A stretch of 64,000 bases of DNA. Origin: Piscicola geometra (taxonomy: Eukaryota; Annelida; Clitellata; Hirudinida; Piscicolidae). The translations under genes were made by a program, and so were the position numbers. The stretch lies in contig OX030970.1 of assembly GCA_943735955.1 (NCBI GenBank), forward strand, positions 6,110,124-6,174,123, in the 5' to 3' direction. Positions 51,150 through 62,745 of this stretch are shown in pieces (the first letter of the stretch is position 1; the number at the start of each line of letters is the position of its first letter). The notes below the pieces were generated by a model. It saw only the letters and a list, made by a program, of their open reading frames with translations, ran no database searches and was not told the origin of the DNA.

Positions 51150-52670
51150 ACCAGGAGATTGGAAAAAAGGGGAAATAATACCGATATTTAAAAAAGGAGA
51201 TAAAAAAGAGGTATCAAATTATAGGCCAGTTAGTTTAACTAGTATAACCTGTAAAATAATGGAAAAAGTAATAAGAAAAAGAATAGAACAACATATGAAT
51301 TTAAATGATTTATTTAGCAAAAGACAATATGGTTTTATTGGAGGACGGTCGACTTCATTACAACTAATAATGGTAATGGATAATTGGACTAGTATTTTAG
51401 ACAAAGGAGGGGTAATCGATGTTATTTACACTGATTTTATGAAAGCATTTGATAAGGTACCGCATAAAAAATTAATATATAAATTAGAAAATTATGGAAT
51501 TGGTTATAAAACATGCAGGTGGATAAGTAATTTTCTAAATGATAGGGTACAGAGGGTTAATGTTAATGGTGTTAAATCACAATGGGTAAAAGTAAAAAGT
51601 GGCATTCCCCAAGGATCAGTCTTGGGTCCATTATTATTTGTTTTATTTATCAACGATCTGCCAGAGAGAGTGAGTTCAAATATATTTATGTACGCTGATG
51701 ATTGTAAAATATATCAACAAACTAATGAAATAGAGGACCAAACAAGGCTACAAGAAGATATAAACAAAGTAGTGGAATGGAGTGTACAATGGGACCTGAG
51801 ACTTCATCCGCATAAATGTAAACTATTGCAGATATACAGAAATAAAAAGGAAGAAAGAGTTTATTCTATGCAAGATTATGAAGGAAGTCAGGTAGTTTTA
51901 GAAAGTATAGAGTATGAAAAAGACCTTGGTGTAATTATAGACAAGAATTTAAAATTCCATATTCACATACAAAAACAAGTAAATAAAGCTAACCAATTAT
52001 TAGGGCTAATAAGAAGAACGTTTAAATTTATTGATATAAATACATTTAGATTATTATTCAAAGGTATAGTTAGGCCCCATCTAGAATATCTTAGCAGTGT
52101 GTGGAGTCCTTCGTTGAAGAATCAGATTGATTGCATAGAAGGTGTACAAAGGAGGGCTACAAAAATGCTACCTGGACTAAAAGACAAGACGTACAACGAT
52201 TGACTTAAAGTAATTAAGTTACCAACATTAAAATACCGAAGACTTCGAGGGGACATGATCGAAACCTATAAAATACTTAATATTAAATATGATAGTAAAA
52301 TAACGGAAGATATTTTCACACTTAATACAAGGCAATCAAGAGGTAATTCACTACAATTATCCAAAAAACAGTGCCAAAATAATACAAGAATTTTTTTTTA
52401 TACTCATAGAGTGGTAACAGTCTGGAATAGCTTGCCTGATGAGATCGTAAAAGCTGAAAATACAGATAAATTTAAAATAAAATTAGATAAATACTGGGAA
52501 AACCATCCCATGATGTACAACTATAAGTGCGACTATGACATAATAGTAAAAAATAATTCAAATAAATAAACATAAATATATATTTATTTTTTATTATTAT
52601 TTTTATAACCATTATAGAGGTCAAAAGATCTGCGTGGTTTTAACTCCCTAAACTAAACTAAATTTTATAA
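51150..52670 (+). mobile_element. CR1-like LINE, RT to 3' end
   Basis: 5'-truncated at about 51150 (GDWKKGEIIPIFKKGDKK). Frame 51259-52203 keeps FMKAFDKVPHKKL, SGIPQGSVLGPLLF and FMYADDCK. After YND an in-frame TGA follows, then frame 52255-52569 with RGDMIETYKILN and RVVTVWNSLPDEIVKAEN. The 3' end TAACTCCCTAAACTAAAC matches the copy at 3130. Catalytic residues are intact, but the 5' half is absent. Confidence 0.88.
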
Positions 52671-53600
52671 ATCTTCAAGATCTTTTCGAAAGAGATTCAA
52701 CCATATAGTAATATATGTATATAAATATTGTATATTGTATATAAATTGTATATAAATTGTATATAAATACATTGTATATTATCATATATATATATATTTT
52801 CTACTATAGGTATATGGATTCAACCCATGACAAGTTTCCCGCCAAATGCAAGAGGTAAAAGGCGATTAAAAAAGGTGAAAAGTCAAAGTAATTTAAGAAA
52901 TGTTGCATTGTAACATCAGAGCGCGAATTGTAATTACGAGACATAATTACGAATGTAAAAGTGTCATCCTACCCTAGAGACTTCAACATTAGCATTCCAT
53001 AAGTGAAGAATGATTGAATAAGATTATTTCTCTTTTGACAGCTCTCGACAGCAAATCATCACCAGTGGTATAAAGTGTGAGAAGATGAATGCATGATGGC
53101 TGATGCACTTACACATCACTGGAGTTTCTTTCTCAAACAACTTTTTTCTTTTGCTAACAGGATGTTTTCCTAATTGCCTTCTAATTGCCTCTTACTAAAA
53201 ACCTACCACCATTTATAGCGTGCCATTCATATAAAATCTACAACAAGACTTGACATGCCATTAGACTTTAGAAAACAGATGATCAAAACTGTGCAAGTTT
53301 GCCAGCTGGATGGACCACCCTTGAAGCCTCACAAAAAATATGTATAGCTTTTGTTGTTGCTGTTACTGTAGTAGGAACTATTTATAACAAAAGATTTTCT
53401 TTTTTAAACTTTGAGATTTACGTGTTTTCAGAGACAGTTAGAGACCAAATATTTATTGAGATGTTTGTTTGAATGTTGTCACTGTTGAAAAATGGGGAAT
53501 AAAATATTTTTGTGAAAATTTCCAAAGAAAAAATAATACGCTACGTAATGTGAGATGGAACTCTGAAAGAACATCATAGTTTGAACAAGATTTGCACAAA
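52670..53600. other. Intergenic region upstream of the 541-codon ORF
   Basis: AT microsatellite at 52725-52795, otherwise unremarkable; probably contains the promoter and 5' UTR of the following gene, but I cannot identify a TATA box or start site. Confidence 0.4.
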
Positions 53601-53608
53601 CCATCATC

Positions 53609-55234
53609 ATGATCGCCTCAGAAGGTGCTCATAGCGAGGAGTGGAATGCTGACGTCACTGACAATACTGAGGGCGTTGATGGGAGGAAAGACGCTTTTGA
53701 GATTCATTTCACAAATGAAAGTGGATTGGATTACGAACATGCTCTTGAAGCTGTTGAGAGGATTGGCGTGACTGAAACAGCCGATATAGAAACAGCCGAT
53801 GACCAAGCAACGTTCCACTCCGAACTACTCCACCAATCAAACAGATCAGCCCCCGTCCAAGTGACACTCTCCAGCTCCGATGATTACTGCTTGACATTCG
53901 GAAAAAAACCTTCTCAAAACCTCGCCAATCCCCATCTTCTAAGTCCAAAACTGGAAAAGCAGTGTGGCACACGCTCGGCGGGAGATCTGCAGCAACGGCC
54001 TCACGACCACCAAGTCGACAACCATGGCAACCTGTACATGAAAGTAGAAGACTACAAGAACTTCTTCTCTGTGGTGGACGAGACTCCGGTGGGACAGTGG
54101 GAGGCAGTGGCACTCAAAAAGAAGCCGTCTGCAGCTTGCGACTACAACAGAGAAACCATCGAAGCCCTTCGCAAAGTGACCAGAAAGTTCGATTCGTTTC
54201 GCATGCGCGCTTTGAAAGCCAACTCGTTTTATCAGCTCGATGGGGATGGCTCTGGGAAGGGTGTTGAAGAAGCCGAAGAGAAGGTCCTCATGGAGGTGCT
54301 TAGAAGCCACCACGTCGACCGCACTTGCACCGACTTCAACAGGGTGTCTCGTGCTGCCAGCCACCTCCTCCAGCGAGCATCAGGCGTCGGAACGTCGGTG
54401 GTGCTCGATGCAGAAGAGAAGGTGGGCAGTGAAGAAATCGAAAGAATCCGCTTCTTTTACTCCTCGATCGATTGCGATGTGTACGTGGCAGACTGTCTGG
54501 TGGATGTGTTGGTGAGTGTGAAGAAGAAGCCAGACGAGATAAAGAGCATGGAGCAGGTGTACCGCTGGGTGCAGGTATGGGCAGGCGTGCCTGTGCTGGT
54601 GCTCAACAAGGGCAACCACCCCCGCAAGCCCAGGCAGCTAGTGGTAGCAGTGGCGGAAAGAGAGACAGGCCTTCCACTCTGGCGAGAACGCATCACGTAC
54701 GGCAGCGACTACAGACAGGCGGATGAGGGCGCTGCACACTTGCTGAACGAGGCAGGCAGTCAGAACAGGGCACTGAAGATGCGTTGGTCCAAAAAGGAGA
54801 GTGCCAGACTGTTTTACAACAAGTTCAAAGAAATCACTGTGGACGCCAATGACCCGCTCTGGAGGGCGAAACTCGACGAGAGGAACGACGAGCGCATCAG
54901 CAGGTCTTCCAAACCGCCAGTGTCGCCTTTCAAGAGCGCCCACTTGGAGCAGGACAAAGCGCAAGAGTCTGTCGTCAGCACGAAGTTCCGAAGGTTTTCC
55001 ACTCAGTTGAGTAGCAGACCTGCTAAAAAAGTTAGAAAAAAGAACTCATTGAAAAAAGAAGACATTTCTGTGCCATGTGACGCCAGGAGGGTGAGCAGGG
55101 CCGACCCGAGAGACCAAATGTTCCGCGTCACTTTCGCGGGTCTTTTGCCCGTGCAGCAGACGTCGTCAGGTCGTTCCAGCACCTGGCGACACCAGGAACA
55201 CTCCGAATTCCGGCCGAGACTGCCCACCAACTGA
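53609..55234 (+). CDS. Single-exon protein of unknown function, PH/WH1-like region
   Basis: 541 codons without interruption, markedly more GC-rich than its flanks. Residues 1-110 are acidic and Ser/Thr-rich (AVERIGVTETADIETADD). A conserved-looking module spans about 285-430: FFYSSIDCDVYVADCLVDVL, then VWAGVPVLVLNKGNHPRKPR, QLVVAVAERETGLPLWRERI and SKKESARLFYNKFKEI. Its alternation of hydrophobic strands followed by a helix suggests a PH/WH1-type fold; this is inference. The tail from 450 is basic (KKVRKKNSLKKE) and disordered. The start at 53609 is the first Met of the frame (ATCATCATGATC). An AATAAA at 55340-55345 could serve as polyadenylation signal. The lack of introns, unlike its neighbours, allows either a true single-exon gene or a retrocopy; no poly(A) tract marks the end. 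Confidence 0.75.
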   Translation: MIASEGAHSEEWNADVTDNTEGVDGRKDAFEIHFTNESGLDYEHALEAVERIGVTETADIETADDQATFHSELLHQSNRSAPVQVTLSSSDDYCLTFGKKPSQNLANPHLLSPKLEKQCGTRSAGDLQQRPHDHQVDNHGNLYMKVEDYKNFFSVVDETPVGQWEAVALKKKPSAACDYNRETIEALRKVTRKFDSFRMRALKANSFYQLDGDGSGKGVEEAEEKVLMEVLRSHHVDRTCTDFNRVSRAASHLLQRASGVGTSVVLDAEEKVGSEEIERIRFFYSSIDCDVYVADCLVDVLVSVKKKPDEIKSMEQVYRWVQVWAGVPVLVLNKGNHPRKPRQLVVAVAERETGLPLWRERITYGSDYRQADEGAAHLLNEAGSQNRALKMRWSKKESARLFYNKFKEITVDANDPLWRAKLDERNDERISRSSKPPVSPFKSAHLEQDKAQESVVSTKFRRFSTQLSSRPAKKVRKKNSLKKEDISVPCDARRVSRADPRDQMFRVTFAGLLPVQQTSSGRSSTWRHQEHSEFRPRLPTN

Positions 55235-55239
55235 AGCCA

Positions 55240-55920
55240 TTCGCTCTGAACTTTTGATATCTATTGAAGTTCATTTCATTGATTTAACCACTTTATTAAA
55301 CTCTAAATTTTAAAAATACAAATGTAAAAATATTTGTTTAATAAAAAAGTGTTGGCATAATATTGGTCAGAGCACTAAAAGTCATAAGCATGTTTTACCA
55401 GTAAACGGGGGGAAATGACTCATAATTTTGAAGTATTTTGTTTTGCCTATCAGCAGTCAGAATATTTATTCTTGAATAATTCTGAAAAGTTTTGTTTAAT
55501 CCTATTTTTATCAATGTCGGCTACCATGATACAAAATAAGTGGTCAAATTAAGTTGATAATGGTTTGAAAAAATTATAAAACTGTGTCATGATGTTAAAA
55601 AATAGACCTATTTCACTGTTAGTGCAAAGTCACTTCCCTACCCAACAGGCCATAGGCTGCTTTCTTCTTTACGGGCTTCTTCTGCTTCTGCTGCTGGTGC
55701 TGCTACTGGGATGTGCCTTTAATCATTTAGCTCACATCTCTTTAAGTCCTTTGAATTCGTTTTTTGAATGAGTGAAGATGAATAAGGAAAGAACACAATC
55801 GCTCAGTGGGATGGTTTTCGAGAATACCAACAATGTATGCACTATCTCTCACGAAAAACACTTAATCATTTGTTTTTACACCTTCAACGAAGTTTAGACT
55901 GCAACGTCGTTCACTACTGC
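55240..55920. other. 3' UTR and spacer
   Basis: Holds AATAAA at 55340. Otherwise no gene. Confidence 0.45.
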
Positions 55921-55923
55921 TTT

Positions 55924-56400
55924 CGTTAGCGGCTGCTCAAATAAATTTGTGGAATAAACGGTTTTGGGTATAGTATTTTAAAATATTAGATCTAAATAAC
56001 AATTGATTATTCTTAATTAGAATGTTTTTTGTGTGAATGTTGGTCGTTTTGAGTCTGTCAAGGAATAGCGGTAGCAAATCAAGATGGCCGCAGGAAGCCA
56101 GGTGAGCTGCGACAAAAAAACCTTCCACAACAGCAACAACAGTTCCAGTGTTGGCAAGGACTTCACCTTCACCTCTTGTCGCAGCCTCAACACCAGTGGC
56201 AAGAAGATTAAGAAAAATGATGATTCTGTTTTGTGGGTATGAAGATGATGTGGTGATGATTATGCTGTAGTAGGAATGTTGGTACTGTGGTGATGATTAA
56301 ATTGTGTATTGGTAAAGACAATGATTATGTGGCAATGATGATCGTGGTGATGTGGATGAGGTTGGATTATTAAAGTTAATTGCTTTTTTAGTTTTTTAAA
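55924..56400 (+). mobile_element. Third copy of the L2-type element of 9.3-9.95 kb
   Basis: Starts GGCTGCTCAAATAAATTTGT and follows the 9.34-9.75 kb copy, including CAAGATGGCCGCAGG. A short frame MAAGSQVSCDKKTFHNSNN is conserved between the copies. It lacks the (TGAT)n tail. Confidence 0.7.
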
Positions 56401-56823
56401 TTGATATATATGGGGAGAGGTTGCACAAGATGGAACGAATTTACACGTAGCCTCAATTGCATAACCAATAACGTAAATTAGAATTTACCCATTCATTATA
56501 TTGACTCTTAGTCTAACTATATCAACTTTAACATAAGAAATAAAGAAAAAATAAATATGAGTTTATCTAATTTCAATTCTGAATAATGATTTTTAAAATA
56601 AGTGAAAAACTTACAACTAATTATTCATAAATTAGTTTTTTTACCATAAAATGTTGTATAAAAAAAATTAAATGTATAAATAATACGCTAAGAAAATTCT
56701 TTCAGTACTGGGCCATTTTGGGCGAAATTATCATCATTTGACTCGAATAATTCCTTGATTTTCGCCTGCTTTTTTTCAAAACAAATAAACAGAATTGCAT
56801 AACTCTTTACAATCAACACAATC

Positions 56824-59800
56824 ATGGATCCGGATATCGAAAAGTTGCAAGTTCACATAAAGTCCGAGGTGAATTATGACGAACTTGACTACTACGTGCA
56901 TGAAGAAGCGATCGTCGTATCATCGGAGGCGTACGAGGAGGTGGTCGTCAGTGAGGACATGATGCACGAGCACAAGATCGAGCCGGTCGACCCCTACTTC
57001 GAGGCCTTCACGTCGCCATGCAAGAACTCCTTCTACGAAAGCTCCTACGATGAGAACAACAAAAGCAGCAACAAGAACTTCCTCTACCAAACACTGCAGG
57101 AGCCACAACAGAAGTATACTCTGAAGGCGAAACAGCTTGAATTGATGCGGGTGAAGAAGATGGGAGGCAGACAGAAGTTGGTGTCAGGCAGATCGGACAG
57201 ATGGGTGCATGGAAGGGGGGGTGATGAGGCCTTTTCGATGGATGAAACGCCCATGATGGCGTACAGGAACAAGGGCAACAAGCCTCGCAAGAGGTCATTC
57301 GCCCATCGGTACCTTCATTTATTTTCTTGTATTTGTTCTCAAACTGAATAGCTTAAAATACCATATGTACTTTTGTTGAAAATCTTTTAGAACTTAATAT
57401 AATAAAAGAATTCAAGATATTGTGGCAAGTTTTGATATAACTCAAGAACTGAATTGGAGTGATGAAAAATGATTTCCTTCAAGTAATTAATGATCACTAT
57501 GCAAGCACCGAGGCACACACCCCTTTCCATAATGCACTGTTCCACAGACTGCAGTGGAACAACAGTGACATGGAAGAGGCCATGCGGGGGGTTGGGCTGC
57601 AAAGCATGACCATCCGCGGGGCTGCCAAGAAGTACAATGTGCCCTACAGCACCTTAAAGGACCGCATCAAGGGTACCACCACTCTTTTTTATACACACAC
57701 ACACACATATACACACATACTAACACACACACACACACATATACACACAAACTAACACCCACACACACACATACACACACATTAACACACACACACACAC
57801 ATATATACACACATACTAACACACACACACACACATATACACAAACACTAACACTCACACACACACATACACACACATTAACACACACACACACACAGGA
57901 AGAGTGACTCATGGCACGAAACCTGGAGTGAAGACAGTGCTGAGTCCAGAGGAGGAGAGGCAGTTGGTGTGGTTTGTGCACACCATGGAGCGCTGTGGCT
58001 TCTCGTTGCTGTGCACTGATGTTCGACAGAAGGTTTGTGCTCTTTGCTGTCATGCGCTTGCTTGTGTGCTGTGGTGTGGTGTGCTGGGATGTGTTGTGGT
58101 GCGTTGTGCTGGGATGTGTTGTGGTGTGCTGTGCTGGGGTGTGGTGTGCTGTGCTGGGGTGTGGTCTGGTGTGGTGTGCTGGGATGTGTTGTGGTGTGGT
58201 GTGTTGTGCTGGGGTGTGGTGTGGTGTGGTGTGCTGGGATGTGTTGTGGTGTGGTGTGCTGGGGTGTGCTGTGCTGGGGTGTGGTGTGCTGTGCTGGGGT
58301 GTGGTGTGCTGGGGTGTGGTGTGCTCTGCTGGGGTGTGGTGTGGTGTGCTGTGCTGGGGTGTGGTGTGGTGTGCTGTGCTGGGGTGTGGTATGCTGTGCT
58401 GGGGTGTGGTGTGGTGTGCTGTGCTGGGGTGTGGTGGGCTGGGGTGTGGTGTGCTGGGGTGTGGTGTGGTGTGCTGTGCTGGGGTGTGTTGTGGTGTGCT
58501 GGGGTGTGGTGTGCTGTGCTGGGGTGTGTTGTGGTGTGCTGGGGTGTGGTGTGCTGTGGTGTGCTGGGGTGTGGTGTGGTGTGCTGGGGTGTGGTGTGGT
58601 GTGCTGGGGTGTGGTGTGCTGGGGTGTGGTGTGCTGGGCTGGGGTGTGGTGTGCTGTGCTGGGGTGTGGTGTGCTGTGCTGTGGTGTGCTGTGTTGTGGT
58701 GTGCTGGAGTGTGGTGTGGTGTGCTGTGCTGGGGTGTGGTGTGCTGTGCTGGGGTGTGGTGTGCTGGGGTGTGCTGTGCTGGGGTGTGCTGTGCTGGGGC
58801 GTGGTGTGCTGTGCTGGGGTGTGCTGTGCTGGGGTGTGGTGTGCTGTGCTGGAGTGTGGTGTGCTGTGGTGTGGTGTGCTGGGGTGTGGTGTGGTGTGCT
58901 GGGGTGTGGTGTGCTGTGCTGGGGTGTGGTGTGGTGTGCTGGGGTTTGGTGTGCTGTGCTGGGGTGTGTTGTGGTGTGCTGGGGTGTGGTGTGCTGGGGT
59001 GTGGTGTGCTGTGCTAGGGTGTGGTGTGGTGTGCTGGGGTGTGGTGTGGTGTGCTGGGGTGTGGTGTGCTGTGCTGTGCTGGGGTGTGGTGTGCTGGGGT
59101 GTGGTGTGCTGGGGTGTGGTGTGCTGTGCTGGGGTGTTCTGTGGTGTGCTGTGCTGGGGTGTGGTGTGGTGTGGTGTGCTGTGCCCGGGTGTGCTGTGCT
59201 GGGGTGTGTTGTGGTGTGCTGTGCCGTGGTGTGCTGTGCTGGGGTGTGGTGTGCTGGGGTGTGGTGTGGTGTGGTGTGCTGGGGTGTGCTGTGCTGGGGT
59301 GTGGTGTGCTGGGGTGTGTTGTGGTGTGTTGTGCTGTGCTGGGGTGTGTTGTGGTGTGCTGTGCTGGGGTGTGCTGTGCTGGGGTGTGGTGTGCTGTGCT
59401 GTGGTGTGCTGTGTTGTGGTGTGCTGGGGTGTGGTGTGGTGTGCTGTGCTGGGGTGTGGTGTGCTGTGCTGGGGTGTGGTGTGCTGGGGTGTGCTGTGCT
59501 GGGGTGTGCTGTGCTGGGGCGTGGTGTGCTGTGCTGGGGTGTGCTGTGCTGGGGTGTGGTGTGCTGTGCTGGAGTGTGGTGTGCTGTGGTGTGCTGTGCT
59601 GGGGTGTGGTGTGCTGTGCTGGGGTGTGGTCTGGTGTGGTGTGCTGGGATGTGTTGTGGTGTGGTGTGTTGTGCTGTGCTGGGGTGTGGTGTGGTGTGGT
59701 GTGCTGGGATGTGTTGTGGTGTGGTGTGCTGGGGTGTGCTGTGCTGGGGTGTGGTGTGCTGTGCTGGGGTGTGGTGTGCTGGGGTGTGGTGTGCTCTGCT

Positions 59801-62260
59801 GGGGTGTGGTGTGGTGTGCTGTGCTGGGGTGTGGTGTGGTGTGCTGTGCTGGGGTGTGGTATGCTGTGCTGGGGTGTGGTGTGGTGTGCTGTGCTGGGGT
59901 GTGGTAGGCTGGGGTGTGGTGTGCTGGGGTGTGGTGTGGTGTGCTGTGCTGGAGTGTGTTGTGGTGTGCTGGGGTGTGGTGTGCTGTGCTGGGGTGTGTT
60001 GTGGTGTGCTGGGGTGTGGTGTGCTGTGGTGTGCTGGGGTGTGGTGTGGTGTGCTGGGGTGTGGTGTGGTGTGCTGGGGTGTGGTGTGGTGTGCTGTGCT
60101 GGGGTGTGGTGTGCTGTGCTGGGGTGTGGTGTGCTGTGCTGGGGTGTGCTGTGCTGGGGCGTGGTGTGCTGTGCTGGGGTGTGCTGTGCTGGGGTGTGGT
60201 GTGCTGTGCTGGAGTGTGGTGTGCTGTGCTGGAGTGTGGTGTGCTGTGGTGTGGTGTGCTGGGGTGTGGTGTGGTGTGCTGGGGTGTGGTGTGCTGTGCT
60301 GGGGTGTGGTGTGCTGGGGTGTGGTGTGGTGTGCTGGGGTTTGGTGTGCTGGGGTGTGTTGTGGTGTGCTGGGGTGTGGTGTGCTGTGCTAGGGTGTGGT
60401 GTGGTGTGCTGGGGTGTGGTGTGGTGTGCTGGGGTGTGGTGTGCTGTGCTGTGCTGGGGTGTGGTGTGCTGGGGTGTGGTGTGGTGTGCTGGGGTGTGGT
60501 GTGCTGTGCTGGGGTGTGCTGTGGTGTGCTGTGCTGGGGTGTGGTGTGGTGTGGTGTGCTGTGCCCGGGTGTGCTGTGCTGGGGTGTGTTGTGGTGTGCT
60601 GTGCCGTGGTGTGCTGTGCTGGGGTGTGGTGTGCTGGGGTGTGGTGTGGTGTGGTGTGCTGGGGTGTGCTGTGCTGGGGTGTGGTGTGCTGGGGTGTGTT
60701 GTGGTGTGTTGTGCTGTGCTGGGGTGTGTTGTGGTGTGCTGTGCTGGGGTGTGCTGTGCTGGGGTGTGGTGTGCTGTGCTGGGGTGTGGTGTGCTGTGCT
60801 GGGGTGTGGTGTGGTGTGCTGGGGTGTGTTGTGGTGTGCTGGGGTGTGGTGTGCTGTGCTGGGGTGTGGTGTGGTGTGCTGGGGTGTGTTGTGGTGTGCT
60901 GGGGTGTGGTGTGCTGTGCTGGGGTGTGCTGGGGTGTGGTGTGCTGTGCTGGGGTGTGGTGTGCTGTGCTGGGGTGTGGTGTGCTGTGCTGGGGTGTGGT
61001 GTGGTGTGTTGTGGTGTGCTGGGGTGTGGTGTGCTGTGCTGGGGTGTGCTGGGGTGTGCTGTGCTGGGGTGTGCTGTGCTGGGGTGTGCTGTGCTGGGGT
61101 GCTGTTTATCCACCTTGCAGTCAAGCTTGACTATCACATATAATTACCTAGATGAATAACATTATCAGCATCATCATCATCATCATCATCAGCACCATCA
61201 TTATCATCATCAGCACCATCATTATCATCATCAGCACCATCATTATCATCATCAGCACCATCATCAAAATCATCAGCATTATCATCATCAGCACCATCAT
61301 CATCAGCACCATCATCATCATGACCACGCAGGCTTCAGAACTTCTGAGTCTGACACAACGACACGCGAGCACTGCAGTCGTGCCAGGCCACAACTGGTTG
61401 AGTGGCTTCCTCAAGAGACATCCAGGTGCTTGTCTGTCTGCTTGTCTGTCTGCTTGTCTGTGTGCTTGTCTGTGTGCTTGCTTGTGTGCTTGCCTGTCTG
61501 CTTGTCTGTGTGCTTGTTTGTGTGCTTGTCTGTGTGCTTGCTTGTGTGCTTGCCTGTGTGCTTGTCTGTGTGCTTGCCTGTGTGCTTGCCTGTGTGCTTG
61601 TCTGTGTGCTTGCCTGTGTGCTTGTCTGTGTGCTTGCCTGTGTGCTTGTCTGTGTGCTTGTCTGTGTGCTTGCCTGTGTGCTTGTCTGTGTGCTTGTCTG
61701 TCTGCTTGCCTGTGTGCTTGTCTGTGTGCTTGCCTGTGTGCTTGTCTGTGTGCTTGTCTGTGTGCTTGTCTGTGTGCTTGTCTGTGTGCTTGCCTGTGTG
61801 CTTGCCTGTGTGCTTGCTTGTGTGCTTGTCTGTGTGCTTGTCTGTGTGCTGGTGGTGTGGTGTTGATTAGTCGAGTAGGGTTGTTGAGGCTCTGTCTGAG
61901 TGATGCGCTCTGATAAGATGGAAACCATAAATTCAACACACGCACACACACACACACAAACATAGACACACACATACACACATAGACACACACACAAACA
62001 TAGACACACACACATACACATAGACACACACACACACATAGACACACACACACGTATTCACACAGGCTTAGAGATTAGACGCTCATCTTCGCGACAGCAT
62101 CCACCGTCCTGCAACAAAATCAAGAGCATGCTCAAGAGATTCTATGACGTCACTGCTGCTGTCAGTCATCATCATCAGCACCATTCCACACTGCTGCAAC
62201 ACAACTTCACTTCGACCACACCATACTGTATAAGCACCACCTTTCACACACATACACACA

Positions 62261-62356
<96 letters not shown>

Positions 62357-62745
62357 AATACACACACACACACACACACAGGCATACAGGCGACTGAGCA
62401 GCAAGCATCCACTCACTCCGGATCGAGTCTTTGTCATGAATGTAATACAACCGGAATCCCTCTCCAAGTGCTATGATGATGATGATGATGATGATGACGA
62501 TGATGAGGATGACGATGATGATGAGGATGATGATGATGAGGATGATGATGATGATGATGATGATGATGGTGATGACCACTGCATCAACAACAACAACAAC
62601 AAAACCACTGCAACAACAACACCACTGCATCAACAACAACAACAACAGGGCGACGATAGTGACGACAGCAAGCGCCGATGGCTCCTTGCTGGCTCCCTAC
62701 GTCATCGGTCCCTTCACTAGGCAGACTCTCTTCCACATGCAGCAG
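56824..62745 (+). CDS. Domesticated pogo/Tigger-type transposase: psq and CENP-B HTH plus DDE_1 remnant
   Basis: Seven exons: 56824-57308, 57548-57672, 57899-58032, 61332-61425, 62066-62160, 62382-62467, 62649-62745. All phases match, and the gene probably continues downstream. Exon 1 encodes an acidic N-terminus ([13 protein letters not shown]). Exons 2-3 give a psq-type helix-turn-helix ([40 protein letters not shown]) and the linker [11 protein letters not shown]. Exons 3-5 form a CENP-B-type HTH ([40 protein letters not shown]). Exons 6-7 start a DDE_1 domain ([38 protein letters not shown]). Where pogo enzymes have NxDET this reads MNVIQPE, so the first catalytic Asp seems lost. A nuclear DNA-binding role is likely. 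Introns 2-7 are mainly tandem repeats. Confidence 0.8.
57694..57897. repeat. Compound (CA)n intron repeat
   Basis: ACACAC/ATACAC/ACTAACAC units fill intron 2 of the psq gene. The intron opens GTACCACC about 20 bp before the array; the array itself supplies the acceptor (CACACACAG then exon). Confidence 0.93.
58059..61104 (+). repeat. 3-kb G/T/C satellite filling intron 3 of the psq gene
   Basis: Built from GTGTGCTGTGCTGGG and GTGTGGTGTGCTGGGG modules, with almost no A on the plus strand. Unusual markers recur at about 1.4-1.5 kb: GTGCTCTGCT at 58321 and 59791, ATGCTGTGCT at 58391 and 59861, TGCCCGGG at about 59182 and 60562. This indicates a large segmental duplication within the array. The absence of stops gives frames of 400-1000 codons on both strands; they are not genes. 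Confidence 0.96.
61160..61321. repeat. (ATC)n/(AGC)n tract before exon 4 of the psq gene
   Basis: CATCATCATCAGCACCATCA-type units end 10 bp before the acceptor CCACGCAG. Confidence 0.9.
61427..61852 (+). repeat. 12-bp array (TGTCTGTGTGCT) starting at a 5' splice site
   Basis: About 35 units of TGCTTG(T/C)CTGTG. The donor of exon 4 (CATCCAG then GTGCTTGTCTG) is the first unit. Confidence 0.95.
62266..62380. repeat. (CA)n microsatellite ending at an acceptor
   Basis: Dinucleotide run whose end CACACACAG is the acceptor of psq exon 6. Confidence 0.95.
62468..62648 (+). repeat. Intron made of (GAT)n and (CAA)n
   Basis: The 181-bp intron 6 starts GTGCTATGATGATG and ends CAACAACAG. It consists almost wholly of (GATGAT/GAG)n followed by (CAA)n. 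Read through, it would encode poly-Asp, but the spliced phases (AA|G giving Lys before ATIVTT) support removal. Confidence 0.8.

Noticed and set aside
58035..61137. Frames of 400-1000 codons on both strands rich in CWGV or in HTPAQ
   Set aside because: They are by-products of the A-poor satellite; all frames lack stops, and the region lies between two in-phase exons.
62473..62720. Acidic poly-Asp domain encoded by (GAT)n in the psq gene
   Set aside because: Splicing at 62468/62648 gives a phase match and continuous DDE_1-like sequence, while reading through puts the next exon out of frame.
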